64,000 bases of DNA from Povalibacter uvarum. GTDB taxonomy: Bacteria; Pseudomonadota; Gammaproteobacteria; Steroidobacterales; Steroidobacteraceae. A program made the position numbers and the translations under genes. Each line of letters begins with the position of its first letter. Positions within the stretch are counted from its first letter, which is position 1. The stretch spans positions 1,121,018 through 1,185,017 of the forward strand of contig NZ_JACHHZ010000002.1 of the NCBI RefSeq assembly GCF_014202975.1, in the 5' to 3' direction. Shown here one piece after another: positions 26,640 through 35,575 of this stretch. Under the pieces are notes generated by a model that was not told where the DNA came from, ran no database searches, and was given only the letters and a program-made list of their open reading frames with translations.

Positions 26640-27515
26640 ATGTCGAGAATGGGGCGCAAGCTCAGCACCGCGTGGCGTGTTTTCGCGACGGGGTTTGTGT
26701 TCGTGCTGTTCGGCGTCGGCGCACTGTTCATCAGCCTGACGATGTTTCCGCTGCTGCGCCTGTCGACGTTCGACTCGGACGTGGCCCGTAAGCGGATTCA
26801 GCGCGGAATGCAGCTCACGTTCCGGCTGTACATGGAAGTCATGCGCGTGCTGGGAATCCTGACGTACCGCGTCGAGGGCGGCGCGCGGCTGCGGGAACCC
26901 GGGCGGTTGATAGTGGCGAATCACCCGACGCTTCTGGATGTCGTTTTGCTGGTCTCGCAGATGCCGGAGGTCGACTGCATCGTAAAGCGTGGGCTGTGGC
27001 GCAATCCGTTCCTGCGCTGGCCGGTATCATGGGCGTCCTACATCCCGAACTCGGAGGGCGAGGAGCTCATCGAGGGATGTGCGAAGACACTGCGGCGCGG
27101 CCACTCGCTGCTGGTGTTTCCGGAAGGCACCCGGACGGTGCCGGGCAAGCCGATCCGGATGCAGCGTGGTGCGGCGCACATCGCGCTGGCCGCGGACTGC
27201 GAGATCCTGCCGGTGACGATCACTTGTGATCCCCCGACCTTGTTCAAGGGGAATCCCTGGTATCGCGTGCCGGCACGGCGTTTCCACCTGGATGTGGTCG
27301 TCGGCCAGCCGGTTCCCGCGGGGCAGTTCCGCCGCGAGGATGAACCGCCGGCACGATCGGCTCGCCGGCTGACGCAGTGGTTGCTCGGTTACTACGGCGC
27401 GGCGGAAGCTGCGCTGGCGGGAAGCGAGATTCAGGAACGCATGGTCGCAGTGCCGGATGCGGCCGCAGCGGATGCGCTGCCACGGCGGGCAATCCTGTCC
27501 GGATCGGGACAGTAA
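26640..27515 (+). CDS. PlsC-like 1-acylglycerol-3-phosphate acyltransferase
   Basis: 291 residues. One N-terminal membrane helix (FATGFVFVLFGVGALFISLTM) and PlsC motifs: NHPTLLD (His95-Asp100, HX4D) and FPEGTRT (160-166). It heads the plus-strand pigment operon. In related aryl polyene loci this enzyme is thought to help attach the polyene acyl group to a lipid carrier; it is different in family from the LpxL-type acyltransferase at 22977. Start ATG 26640; downstream carrier protein after 64 bp. Confidence 0.9.
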   Translation: MSRMGRKLSTAWRVFATGFVFVLFGVGALFISLTMFPLLRLSTFDSDVARKRIQRGMQLTFRLYMEVMRVLGILTYRVEGGARLREPGRLIVANHPTLLDVVLLVSQMPEVDCIVKRGLWRNPFLRWPVSWASYIPNSEGEELIEGCAKTLRRGHSLLVFPEGTRTVPGKPIRMQRGAAHIALAADCEILPVTITCDPPTLFKGNPWYRVPARRFHLDVVVGQPVPAGQFRREDEPPARSARRLTQWLLGYYGAAEAALAGSEIQERMVAVPDAAAADALPRRAILSGSGQ

Positions 27516-27579
27516 CGAACCGGAACGTTTTTTCAGGCGGCGGCTCGAAACCCGTCCGCTGCCTGCTCGAGATGCTTAC

Positions 27580-27849
27580 ATGTCAGTGACTACAAAATCG
27601 CGCGAAGAAATCCTGGAGTACCTGCGACAGGTACTGGTCGAGCTGTTCGAGCTCAAGCCCGAGCAGATCGTGCCCGAAGCCCATCTTTACAACGATCTCG
27701 ACATCGACAGCATCGATGCCGTGGATCTCATCCTCAAGCTGAAGGAGCTGACCGGCCGTAAGATCCAGCCGCAGACCTTCAAGCACGTGCGCACTGTCGG
27801 CGATGTGATCGATGCGATCCAGGCGCTGATGGCCAGTCCCGCCGCCTGA
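27580..27849 (+). CDS. Second acyl carrier protein of the pigment cluster
   Basis: 89 residues from ATG 27580 (MSVTTKSREEILEYLRQ). The attachment Ser44 lies in DLDIDSIDAVDLILKLKEL. It resembles ApeF-type carriers more than fatty-acid AcpP. The next gene begins 13 bp after its stop. Confidence 0.93.
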   Translation: MSVTTKSREEILEYLRQVLVELFELKPEQIVPEAHLYNDLDIDSIDAVDLILKLKELTGRKIQPQTFKHVRTVGDVIDAIQALMASPAA

Positions 27850-27862
27850 TGCGGGCCGCAAG

Positions 27863-28213
27863 GTGCTCCGGATTCCCGAGATCGGCCGCGTCCAGCGCAC
27901 GGACACCGGCGTCCGCCTGGATTTCGCGGTGCCTGCGTCACTCGAATATTTCGAGGGGCATTTCCCCGGCTGCGCGCTGCTGCCGGGCGTCGTGCAGATC
28001 GGATGGGCGATCGAGTTCGCGCGCCAGCACATCCCGTTCGACGCGTCGTTCCGTTCGCTGGCTGGCGTGAAGTTCACGCGCGTGATCCAGCCGGGCGCCA
28101 GCATCACGCTGCTGCTCTCGTTCGATCGCGACCGCAACGAACTGACCTTCGAGTACCAGGTGGACGGGCAGCCGTGTTCGGGCGGCCGTGCGCTGTTCGA
28201 AGTGATCCGATGA
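27863..28213 (+). CDS. Second ApeI/FabZ-like hot-dog dehydratase
   Basis: 116 residues, GTG start at 27863. Catalytic-type His33 in YFEGHFPGCALLPGVVQIGWAIEF. It would act in the dehydration step of polyene elongation; alternatively, like some ApeI members, it is called a thioester dehydrase without a proven separate role. The stop overlaps the glycosyltransferase start (ATGA). It is more divergent from FabZ than the copy at 23894. Confidence 0.83.
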   Translation: MLRIPEIGRVQRTDTGVRLDFAVPASLEYFEGHFPGCALLPGVVQIGWAIEFARQHIPFDASFRSLAGVKFTRVIQPGASITLLLSFDRDRNELTFEYQVDGQPCSGGRALFEVIR

Positions 28214-28965
28214 AGCTCTGCATCCTCATCCCGTTCTACAACCACCCCGGCGCCATCGCGCAGGTGGTCGATTCGCTCAAGCCGTTCGGCCTGCCGATCC
28301 GCATCGTCGACGACGGCTCCGATGAGCCATCGCAGCGGGCGCTCGCCGATATCGCTGCCAGGGAACCATCCGTCAGCATCCAGCGGCTCGCGATCAACCA
28401 GGGCAAGGGCGGCGCGGTCATGGTCGGCTGTGATGCAGCGCTCGCCGAGGGCTTCACGCATGCGTTGCAGATCGATGCGGATGGCCAGCATCAACCGGGC
28501 GACGTGCCGCGGTTGATCGAAGCGGCGCGGCGCCAGCCCGCGGCGATGATCAGCGGGCAGGCTGTCTACGACGAGTCGGTTCCCCGATCGCGCCTGTACG
28601 GTCGCTACATCACGCACTTCTGGGTGTGGGTGAATACGCTCTCCTTCGAGATCAAGGATTCGATGTGCGGCCTGCGTGTCTATCCGCTTGCGAGCACCTG
28701 CCAGGTCTGGCGTCGCAATCGCCTCGGGCGGCGAATGGATTTCGACACCGAGATCATGGTGCGCCTGAGCTGGACGGGCGTCGCGATCGTGAGCCTGCCC
28801 ACGCGAGTCACGTATCCCGTCGATGGCGTCTCGCATTTCCAGATGCTCCGCGACAACCTGTTCATCAGTGCGATGCACACGCGTCTGTTCTTCGGCATGC
28901 TGCTGCGATTGCCGATACTGCTGGGGCGACGCGTCGTTCAGCGGCTGCATAAGGTTGCTGCATGA
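28210..28965 (+). CDS. Family 2 glycosyltransferase of the pigment cluster
   Basis: 251 residues, GT-A fold: LIPFYNHPGAI, RIVDDGSDE (32-39) and metal-binding DADGQHQP (89-96), with a C-terminal amphipathic or membrane-associated part (MLLRLPILLGRR). It may glycosylate the pigment or a lipid anchor; known aryl polyene loci carry such a gene next to the thioesterase. ATG 28210 overlaps the upstream stop and its stop overlaps the thioesterase start by 4 bp. Confidence 0.9.
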   Translation: MKLCILIPFYNHPGAIAQVVDSLKPFGLPIRIVDDGSDEPSQRALADIAAREPSVSIQRLAINQGKGGAVMVGCDAALAEGFTHALQIDADGQHQPGDVPRLIEAARRQPAAMISGQAVYDESVPRSRLYGRYITHFWVWVNTLSFEIKDSMCGLRVYPLASTCQVWRRNRLGRRMDFDTEIMVRLSWTGVAIVSLPTRVTYPVDGVSHFQMLRDNLFISAMHTRLFFGMLLRLPILLGRRVVQRLHKVAA

Positions 28966-29378
28966 GGACGGTCGAAGCGCAGGTCGAGATCACAATCCCG
29001 TTCCATGACATCGATTCGATCGGTGTCGCGTGGCACGGTCACTACGCCAAGTATTTCGAGATCGCGCGTTGCGAGATGCTCGACAGTTTCGGGTACGGTT
29101 ACGACGCCATGCGCGCATCGGGCTTCATGTGGCCGGTGATCGACATGCGCATCCGCTACGTCAAACCCGTGCGCTTCGGTCAGCGCGTCCTGGTCAAAGC
29201 GACGTTGCGCGAGTGGGAGAACAGGCTGCTGATCGACTACCTGGTGAGCGATCGGGAAAGCGGCCAGCGCTTGACGAAGGGAACGACGGTTCAGGTGGCG
29301 GTCGACATGAGCAACGGCGAGATGTGTTTCGTGTCGCCGCCGGTACTGTTCGAGCGTCTCGGCCTGCAGCGAGCATGA
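28962..29378 (+). CDS. 4-hydroxybenzoyl-CoA-type thioesterase (ApeK-like)
   Basis: 138 residues of the 4HBT hot-dog family: FHDIDSIGVAWHGHYAKYFEIAR, with the catalytic Asp18 expected in this block. In the E. coli aryl polyene system the ApeK thioesterase hydrolyses aberrant or released chains. Translational overlap with the glycosyltransferase gene; a LolA-like gene follows after 12 bp. Confidence 0.9.
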   Translation: MRTVEAQVEITIPFHDIDSIGVAWHGHYAKYFEIARCEMLDSFGYGYDAMRASGFMWPVIDMRIRYVKPVRFGQRVLVKATLREWENRLLIDYLVSDRESGQRLTKGTTVQVAVDMSNGEMCFVSPPVLFERLGLQRA

Positions 29379-29390
29379 AGCGGTGAACGG

Positions 29391-30053
29391 ATGAAAACTG
29401 CCTGCACGAGCCTGCTCCTGATGTTGCTGTGGTCGCTGACCGCGTACGCCGCCGACCCGTTTGCCCATCCGGCCACCGGCGAGGCGCTGCTTGCCTCTAC
29501 GCTCGCCAAACCCGCGGCACAGCTGTCGAAGGCGCAGGTTCTGAAAGGACGCTTCACACACTCGAAGCATCTGCGCGAAATTCCGCAGCCGCTGGTCGCC
29601 GACGGCGACTTCATCTTCGTTCGCGATCTCGGCGTGTACTGGCACACCCAGCAGCCGTTCGACTCGGTCGTCGTGCTGACGTCGAAAGGGATCGTGCAGC
29701 GCGATGAGGGTTCGCAGACGATGCGACTCTCTTCCGACGAGCAGCCCGCGGTGCGTGTGATCGCCGATGTGTTTCTCGCGCTCTTCACGCTGGACGTCGC
29801 TCGCCTGAATGCGAACTTCGATCTCTACGGCCTGAGCCAGGGCGATCGCTGGATCATCGGCTTGCGGCCGCGCGCGGCGGCGATGAACGCCGTATTCAAG
29901 GAAGCGACCGTGACCGGCGCCAGGGACGTCGAAGAGGTCGTACTCACCGACGTGCACGGTGATCGCACGGTCATCGACCTGTCGGGCATCGAATACTCGG
30001 GTGCCCAACCCGGTGCGGATGTCCGCGCATTGTTCGAGCTGGCACGGCCGTGA
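29391..30053 (+). CDS. LolA-like periplasmic carrier protein (ApeL-like)
   Basis: 220 residues with a signal peptide (MKTACTSLLLMLLWSLTAYA) and a LolA-type body (LKGRFTHSKHLREIPQPLVADGDFIF, GVYWHTQQPFDSVVVLT). It is probably a periplasmic chaperone ferrying the lipidic pigment to the outer membrane, in concert with the MMPL protein. Its stop overlaps the GTG start of that gene. Confidence 0.88.
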   Translation: MKTACTSLLLMLLWSLTAYAADPFAHPATGEALLASTLAKPAAQLSKAQVLKGRFTHSKHLREIPQPLVADGDFIFVRDLGVYWHTQQPFDSVVVLTSKGIVQRDEGSQTMRLSSDEQPAVRVIADVFLALFTLDVARLNANFDLYGLSQGDRWIIGLRPRAAAMNAVFKEATVTGARDVEEVVLTDVHGDRTVIDLSGIEYSGAQPGADVRALFELARP

Positions 30054-32446
30054 TCATCCGACAGGACGCAACACCGGGCTCGATGCGCACGCGCTTCTTC
30101 GCGTGGGGCGCGCTCATGATCGCGCTGCTCGCCGTGTTCGCATTTCATGTCGTTCCCCACCTGCGCGTCGAGACCGACATTCTCGCGTTGCTGCCACGGA
30201 CGCAGCAGGATCGCGCGCTCGATGAGGCGCTCGATGCATTCTCCGCACGGCTCGCACGCAAGCAGATCTTCCTCATCGGCAGCGAAAAGCTCGCCGATGC
30301 TCGTCTCGCCGCCACGAGCTTCGCTGCCGAGCTGCGGGCTTCGGGTGCCTTCGAGAGTGTGCAGCTCGAAGCGGATGAAGCCCTGCGTCAGCGGATCGAT
30401 ACCTACCTCGCGCATCGTGCTTACCTGCTGGCGCCTGAAGATGAGAAGGCGCTCGCGGAAGGAAACACCGACCGGTTGGCGACCCGTGCGCTGCGTGCAG
30501 CCTACACGCCGACGGGACTGATGCAGCCGATCGGCATCGCGGAAGATCCGATCGGGTTGATGAACAACTTCCTCCGCACGCAAGCGCGCGCGGCGGGCAG
30601 GGCGCGGCTGGAAGGATCCATGCTGGTCGTCGAAGGCGAGGAACGATCGTGGGTGCTCGTGCTCACGGAGAACAAAGGCAGTCCGTTCGCTTCGTCCGTG
30701 CAGGAGCAGGTCATGCCTGCGATCGCACAGGCGCGCAGCGCGGCAAGTCGCGCAGCGCCTGCAGCGGTCGAGATCCTGATGTCGGGTGCGATTCAGCACG
30801 CGGCCGCGGCGACTGAGAGGGCGGAAGACGAGATCACCACCTTCGGTACGATCGAGGCCATCGCGGTCGTGTTGCTCCTGCTGCTGATCTTCGGGGCGAT
30901 GCGTCCGTTGCTGCTCGGCCTGATGACGTTGTCGCTGGCTGTCGTCGCGGCATTCACGGCGGTGCATTACATCTTCGGCGAAGTACATCTGCTGGCGGTC
31001 GTGTTCGGTTCGAGCCTGATCGGCAGCGTCATCGACTACTCGATTCATTTCTTCGCGGACCGGTTCCGTGATCCGACGCGCTGGACGCCGGTCGATGCGG
31101 CCCGTCACGTCGGGCCGGCGATCCTTCTTGGCCTGACGACTACGCTCATCGGCTACGCAGTGCTGGCGGTCGTGCCCTTCCCTGGACTCGAGCAGATCGC
31201 GGTCTTCTGCATGATCGGTCTCATCGTGGGATGCGGCTGTGTGCTGTGCCTCTACCCCGTACTCGCGCATACGCGGCGCCAGCGGCTGCCGAAGCTCGGT
31301 GCGAAGATCGGTGGCGCCATCGACGGCGTCCTGCTGCGGTGGCATTGGGGCCCGCTGAAGCTCGCGTTCGTTGCTGCGATCGTTGTGCTGACGGCGATCG
31401 GTCTCACACGCCTGCAGGTTCGCGACGATGTGAAGGCCCTGCAACAGTCGCCGCCCGATCTCATCGCCAGCGAACAACGCGTACGGGAGCTTCTCGGCAG
31501 CGGTATCGAGACTCGATTCTTCCTCGTCTCCGGCGACTCGGCGCAGACGGCGCTCGACAATGCGCAGCAACTCGCCACACAACTCGACCGCCTCGTAGCG
31601 ACGGGCGCGATCGCCTCGTACCAGTCGGTCACTCAGGCGCTGCCCTCGGAAACGCAGCAACGCCGGAATCACGAACTACTCGCGCAGCAGGTGTTTGCGC
31701 CCGGCGCGCTGCTGGACAGGGTGATGGGGTCGCTCGGCTTTCCCGCGGAATCCATCGAGAAGCGTCGCCAGGACTTCAGTGCGGCGAATGCTCCGCTCGC
31801 CGTCGATGAGTGGCTGTCGAGTGCGGCGTCGAAGGGTCTGCGGGATCTCTGGCTCGGGCAAGTCGGCACACGCTACGCGACTGTGGTCGCACTCGGCGGT
31901 ATCGTCGATGTGCCTGCGTTGGGCGCGATCTCGCAGCCGGATGTCCGTCTCATCGATCGCGTCGCCGAGACGACAGCGACGCTGGGGCGTTATCGTCATG
32001 CAATGACGTTGCTGCTCGCAGCGGTCTACGCCGTCGCCGGCATCGTCCTGATGATCCGTTTCGGCTGGCGCGATGCCCCGCGAATGTTGCTGCCTTCCGT
32101 CGCCGCGACGCTGGTGACGCTGGGACTCTTCGGCTGGCTCGGTGTGGGGATGAATCTCTTCACACTGCTCGCGCTCTGGCTCGTGCTCGGGCTCGGGATC
32201 GACTACGGCATCTTCCTGCGCCATGGTCGCGACAATCGTCCGACGGCGATCCTGAGCGTCACGTTGTCCGCCTGCACGACGCTGATCGCCTTCGGCCTGC
32301 TTGCGCTGAGCGCAACCCCCTTCATTCGCAGCATCGGCCTGACGCTGCTGTGTGCAATTTCGTTCTCCTGGCTTTTCGTCCTGTTCAGTTGCCTCACTAC
32401 GTTAGGGCCGCGCACAGCGCGGCGGGAAGAAGCGATTCATGGTTGA
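30050..32446 (+). CDS. MMPL/RND family exporter of the pigment cluster
   Basis: 798 residues. Starts at GTG 30050 overlapping the LolA-like stop (ATG 30083 is an alternative). It has two repeats of six membrane helices (starting WGALMIALLAVFAFHVVPHL and KLAFVAAIVVLTAIGLTRL) with large periplasmic loops after helices 1 and 7, and the MMPL blocks LAVVFGSSLIGSVIDYSIHFFADRF and LALWLVLGLGIDYGIFLRHGRD. It likely moves the lipid-linked polyene out of the inner membrane. It overlaps the oxidoreductase gene by 8 bp. Confidence 0.92.
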   Translation: MIIRQDATPGSMRTRFFAWGALMIALLAVFAFHVVPHLRVETDILALLPRTQQDRALDEALDAFSARLARKQIFLIGSEKLADARLAATSFAAELRASGAFESVQLEADEALRQRIDTYLAHRAYLLAPEDEKALAEGNTDRLATRALRAAYTPTGLMQPIGIAEDPIGLMNNFLRTQARAAGRARLEGSMLVVEGEERSWVLVLTENKGSPFASSVQEQVMPAIAQARSAASRAAPAAVEILMSGAIQHAAAATERAEDEITTFGTIEAIAVVLLLLLIFGAMRPLLLGLMTLSLAVVAAFTAVHYIFGEVHLLAVVFGSSLIGSVIDYSIHFFADRFRDPTRWTPVDAARHVGPAILLGLTTTLIGYAVLAVVPFPGLEQIAVFCMIGLIVGCGCVLCLYPVLAHTRRQRLPKLGAKIGGAIDGVLLRWHWGPLKLAFVAAIVVLTAIGLTRLQVRDDVKALQQSPPDLIASEQRVRELLGSGIETRFFLVSGDSAQTALDNAQQLATQLDRLVATGAIASYQSVTQALPSETQQRRNHELLAQQVFAPGALLDRVMGSLGFPAESIEKRRQDFSAANAPLAVDEWLSSAASKGLRDLWLGQVGTRYATVVALGGIVDVPALGAISQPDVRLIDRVAETTATLGRYRHAMTLLLAAVYAVAGIVLMIRFGWRDAPRMLLPSVAATLVTLGLFGWLGVGMNLFTLLALWLVLGLGIDYGIFLRHGRDNRPTAILSVTLSACTTLIAFGLLALSATPFIRSIGLTLLCAISFSWLFVLFSCLTTLGPRTARREEAIHG

Positions 32447-33671
32447 TGTTCTGATCATCGGTGCGGGTCCGGCGGGGTCGATGTCGGCCGCGCTGCTCGC
32501 CGCCAAGGGCTATGACGTGCTCGTGCTCGAGCGGCAGCAGTTTCCGCGGTTCTCGATCGGCGAGAGCCTGCTCGCCAACAGCGCCGAGTTGCTGCACGAG
32601 GCGGGGATGCTCGAGGCCGTCATGGCATGCGGTTTCCAGTTCAAGAACGGTGCGGCCTTCGTTCACAACGATCGCTACTCGGAGTTCAACTTCGCGGACA
32701 AATCATCGCCGGGCCATCCGTTCACGTTCCAGGTCCCGCGTGCGCAGTTCGATCACGTGCTTGCGAAGGAAGCCGCCAAGCGCGGTGCGAAGATCCAGTA
32801 CGAAGTCGAGATCACGGCGGTCGATGTCTCCGGTGATCGCCCGATCGTGACGGCGAAGGCCGGCGACGAGGTGAGGACGTATCGTCCGCGGTTCGTGCTC
32901 GACGCGAGCGGCTTTGGTCGCACGCTGCCGCGGCTGCTCGATCTGCACCGTCCATCGGATTTCCCCGAGCGCGCGGCGCTGTTCGTCCACGTGAAGGACA
33001 ACATCGTGGCCGGCGCCTTCGATCGCCAGAAGATCCGCATCGGCGTGCATCCTGACAAGTCCGATGTCTGGTCCTGGCTGATCCCGTTTTCCGACGGCAA
33101 TTCGTCGCTCGGTGTCGTCGCTTCGCGCGAGCATCACGCAAAGTTCCAGGGCTCGAACGAGGAGCGGCTGTGGCAGCTCATCGCCGAAGAGCCGAGTCTC
33201 AAGGAGCTGCTGCATGCGGCGCACACCGTGCGTCCTGTCGGCGAGATTGTCGGCTATGCAGCGAAGGTCACGCGCTTGCACGGACCGGGATTCGCACTGC
33301 TCGGCAACGCGGCGGAGTTCCTCGATCCGGTGTTCTCCTCCGGCGTGACCATCGCGATGAAGTCGGCGAGCCTCGCGGCGAACCTGCTCGATCGTCAGTT
33401 CCGCGGCGAAAGCACCGACTGGCAGCGCGAGTTCGCGGAGCCGCTGATGTACGGCGTCGAAACGTTCCGCAGCTTCGTCACGGGCTGGTACGACGGCAGT
33501 CTCCAGGATGTGATCTTCTTCGAGCACAAGGACGCGAACATCCATCGCATGATCTGTTCGGTGCTCGCGGGCTACGTGTGGGACACGAACAATCCTTATA
33601 CGGGACCCCAGTCCGGCCGGCGTTTGCGCGCACTCGCCGCTACGTGCCGTGCGGGAGCTTTGAGCGCATGA
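32439..33671 (+). CDS. FAD-dependent oxidoreductase, putative flavin-dependent halogenase
   Basis: 410 residues. FAD-binding GAGPAG (8-13), FSIGESLLANS and a GNAAEFLDPVFSSG block. The halogenase signature WxWxIP is present as WSWLIP (211-216), and Lys69 in GFQFKNGAAF sits where the catalytic lysine of phenol/pyrrole halogenases lies. The same superfamily includes geranylgeranyl reductases, but those lack WxWxIP. In this cluster it could chlorinate or brominate the aryl head, as in xanthomonadins. No flavin reductase partner is in the window. Halogenation is inference. Confidence 0.85.
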   Translation: MVDVLIIGAGPAGSMSAALLAAKGYDVLVLERQQFPRFSIGESLLANSAELLHEAGMLEAVMACGFQFKNGAAFVHNDRYSEFNFADKSSPGHPFTFQVPRAQFDHVLAKEAAKRGAKIQYEVEITAVDVSGDRPIVTAKAGDEVRTYRPRFVLDASGFGRTLPRLLDLHRPSDFPERAALFVHVKDNIVAGAFDRQKIRIGVHPDKSDVWSWLIPFSDGNSSLGVVASREHHAKFQGSNEERLWQLIAEEPSLKELLHAAHTVRPVGEIVGYAAKVTRLHGPGFALLGNAAEFLDPVFSSGVTIAMKSASLAANLLDRQFRGESTDWQREFAEPLMYGVETFRSFVTGWYDGSLQDVIFFEHKDANIHRMICSVLAGYVWDTNNPYTGPQSGRRLRALAATCRAGALSA

Positions 33672-34213
33672 AATGGGTAGCGGTATTGTCGCTGCTGCTG
33701 GCCGGGTGCGCGGGCGCGCCCCAGAGCCAGCGCACGGCAACCCCGGAACGTCCGCTCGTTGCGCCATCGGCGCTCGGTGCGGAGCGCTCCGTGAACCAGG
33801 TCGTTCGCGGCGCGATCGGCAGTCGCGAGATGACATTGAACTGCGTCGTCACCGTCAAGGACGGACAGATGACCGTCGTCGGCCTGAGCGCGATGGGCGT
33901 GCGTCTGTTCACGATCCACTACGACGGCCGCGATGTGCAGTCGGAGCAGAGCCTGCCGACGCCGGAGCAGCTGACGCCGCGGCGCTTGCTGGCCGATCTG
34001 CAGTTCGTATTCTGGCCGGCGGCTGCGTTGCAGCAGCCCCTGAAACAGCAGGGCTGGGATGTGAGTGACTCGTCCGGAACACGACGGCTGCGCCGCGACG
34101 GGAACCTCGTCGCCGAAGCACATTACGGGGGCGACGATCCCTGGTCCGGTCGCAGCTGGCTGGTGAACCTGGAGTATGGTTACTCGCTGCAGATCGACAG
34201 CAAGGCTCTGTGA
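33668..34213 (+). CDS. DUF3261-type outer-membrane lipoprotein
   Basis: 181 residues from ATG 33668 (overlapping the upstream stop, ATGA). Signal with lipobox LLAGC (MKWVAVLSLLLAGCAG), so the mature N-terminus is lipidated. The body matches the DUF3261 lipoproteins encoded in aryl polyene loci beside the MMPL exporter. It may dock the pigment transport system at the outer membrane. Its stop overlaps the next GTG. Confidence 0.82.
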   Translation: MKWVAVLSLLLAGCAGAPQSQRTATPERPLVAPSALGAERSVNQVVRGAIGSREMTLNCVVTVKDGQMTVVGLSAMGVRLFTIHYDGRDVQSEQSLPTPEQLTPRRLLADLQFVFWPAAALQQPLKQQGWDVSDSSGTRRLRRDGNLVAEAHYGGDDPWSGRSWLVNLEYGYSLQIDSKAL

Positions 34214-34692
34214 CGCGAATGACACCGCAGTTCAGGATCGAAGATGTGCTGCCTCATGAAGGCCGCATGCTGCTGCTCGATGAGCTCGTCGAGTACGGCC
34301 CCGATCACGTGATCTGTGCGCTGACCGTGGATGCCGACACGCAATTCTGCGAGGTCGGACGCGGCGTCCCTGCATGGGTCGGGCTCGAGTACATGGCGCA
34401 GACGATGTGCGCGTACTCCGGCATCGATGAAGCGCGGGCAGGGCAGAAGCCGAGTATCGGTCTGCTGCTGGGATCGCGTCGCTACGTTGCCGAAGTCGAA
34501 TGGTTTCCGCCCGGCACCCGCCTCAGCATCCGCGCCGACCTGCTGCTGCGCGATGAAAGCGACCTGGTCGCATTCGCTTGCACCATCCACGACGGAGCAA
34601 GGGTGCTGGCTCGCGGCGATGTGAAGGCGATCCGACCGAAGGATGTTCTGGCCGTCATCCGCGGCGAACGCGTCGCAGGAGAGGCGAGATGA
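34210..34692 (+). CDS. ApeP-like dehydratase, plus-strand operon copy
   Basis: 160 residues; GTG 34210 overlaps the lipoprotein stop (ATG 34219 is possible). Pattern IEDVLPHEGRMLLLDELVEY and AWVGLEYMAQTMCAYSG, the ApeP family of hot-dog dehydratases. It precedes FabG and the second ketosynthase, the ApeP-Q-R order of E. coli. A 148-bp gap with a repeat element follows, the largest interruption in the operon. Confidence 0.87.
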   Translation: MTRMTPQFRIEDVLPHEGRMLLLDELVEYGPDHVICALTVDADTQFCEVGRGVPAWVGLEYMAQTMCAYSGIDEARAGQKPSIGLLLGSRRYVAEVEWFPPGTRLSIRADLLLRDESDLVAFACTIHDGARVLARGDVKAIRPKDVLAVIRGERVAGEAR

Positions 34693-34717
34693 GGATCATG
34701 AAGATCAAGATGAGGAT

Positions 34718-34829
34718 TTCCACGGGGAACACGGGGTGCACGGGGACAAGAAATCCTTCCCGTGTCGATCACTCAGGTCTCGGTGAATCCAATTTCGCTT
34801 ACCCCGTGCTCCCCGTGTACCCCGTGGAG
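34718..34829. repeat. Iterated-arm inverted element 4 (9-bp unit CACGGGGNN)
   Basis: Left arm 34720-34747 reads CACGGGG three times at 9-bp period; right arm 34798-34827 is its inverted counterpart, also three units. It lies inside the plus-strand pigment operon between the ApeP-like gene and fabG and ends 12 bp from the fabG ATG. Confidence 0.85.
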
Positions 34830-34840
34830 ATTCTTCTCTG

Positions 34841-35575
34841 ATGTCCGAAACCCGCAGCATCCTCGTTACCGGCTCCAGCAGGGGCATCGGGCGCGCCATT
34901 GCCGAGCGGCTCGCGGCCAGCGGCTACCAGGTGATTGTGCATTGCCGCGGGAACATCGCGGCTGCGCAGGAGGTGTGCGCCGCGATCACCGCAGCGAATG
35001 GCCTCGCTCCGCGCGTGCTCTGTTTCGACACCAGCGACCGGGCGGCGTGCCACGACGCCATCACCGCGGATATCGAGACTCACGGCGCGTATTACGGCGT
35101 TGTTTGTAATGCGGGAATCGCGAGGGATGGGGCTTTCCCCGCCCTGAGCCACGAGGACTGGGATGCAGTCCTGAGAACGAATCTGGATGGTTTTTATAAT
35201 GTGCTGCAGCCTGCGGTCATGCCGATGATCCGGCGGCGGGCGCCGGGGCGGATCGTGACCCTGTCGTCCGTCTCGGGTGTGATGGGCAACCGCGGGCAGG
35301 TCAATTACAGCGCGTCCAAGGCGGGTATCATCGGCGCGACCAAAGCGCTCGCCGTCGAGTTGGCGAGCCGCAGGATCACCGTCAATTGCGTCGCGCCCGG
35401 GCTCATCCGGACCGACATGATGAACGATGCCCCCGTGGACGAGGTGGTCAAGGCGATCCCGGCAGGACGGGTCGGAGAACCCGGCGAAGTTGCAGCAGTG
35501 GTAAATTTCTTGATGTCCGATGACGCCGCCTACATCACGCGGCAGGTCATCGGCGTGAATGGCGGGATGGTCTGA
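34841..35575 (+). CDS. fabG: 3-oxoacyl-ACP reductase (FabG/ApeQ-like)
   Basis: 244 residues, short-chain dehydrogenase: cofactor motif TGSSRGIG (10-17), CNAGIARDG, SSVSG, catalytic Tyr156-Lys160 (YSASK). It reduces 3-ketoacyl-ACP in each polyene cycle; here it is the ApeQ equivalent by position. The ATG is preceded by a pyrimidine-rich stretch from the repeat arm rather than a Shine-Dalgarno. The stop overlaps the ketosynthase start by one base. Confidence 0.95.
   Translation: MSETRSILVTGSSRGIGRAIAERLAASGYQVIVHCRGNIAAAQEVCAAITAANGLAPRVLCFDTSDRAACHDAITADIETHGAYYGVVCNAGIARDGAFPALSHEDWDAVLRTNLDGFYNVLQPAVMPMIRRRAPGRIVTLSSVSGVMGNRGQVNYSASKAGIIGATKALAVELASRRITVNCVAPGLIRTDMMNDAPVDEVVKAIPAGRVGEPGEVAAVVNFLMSDDAAYITRQVIGVNGGMV

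Noticed and set aside
32439-33671. Geranylgeranyl reductase as the function of the FAD protein
   Set aside because: Same fold, but the WxWxIP motif and lysine placement favour a halogenase; left as an alternative.
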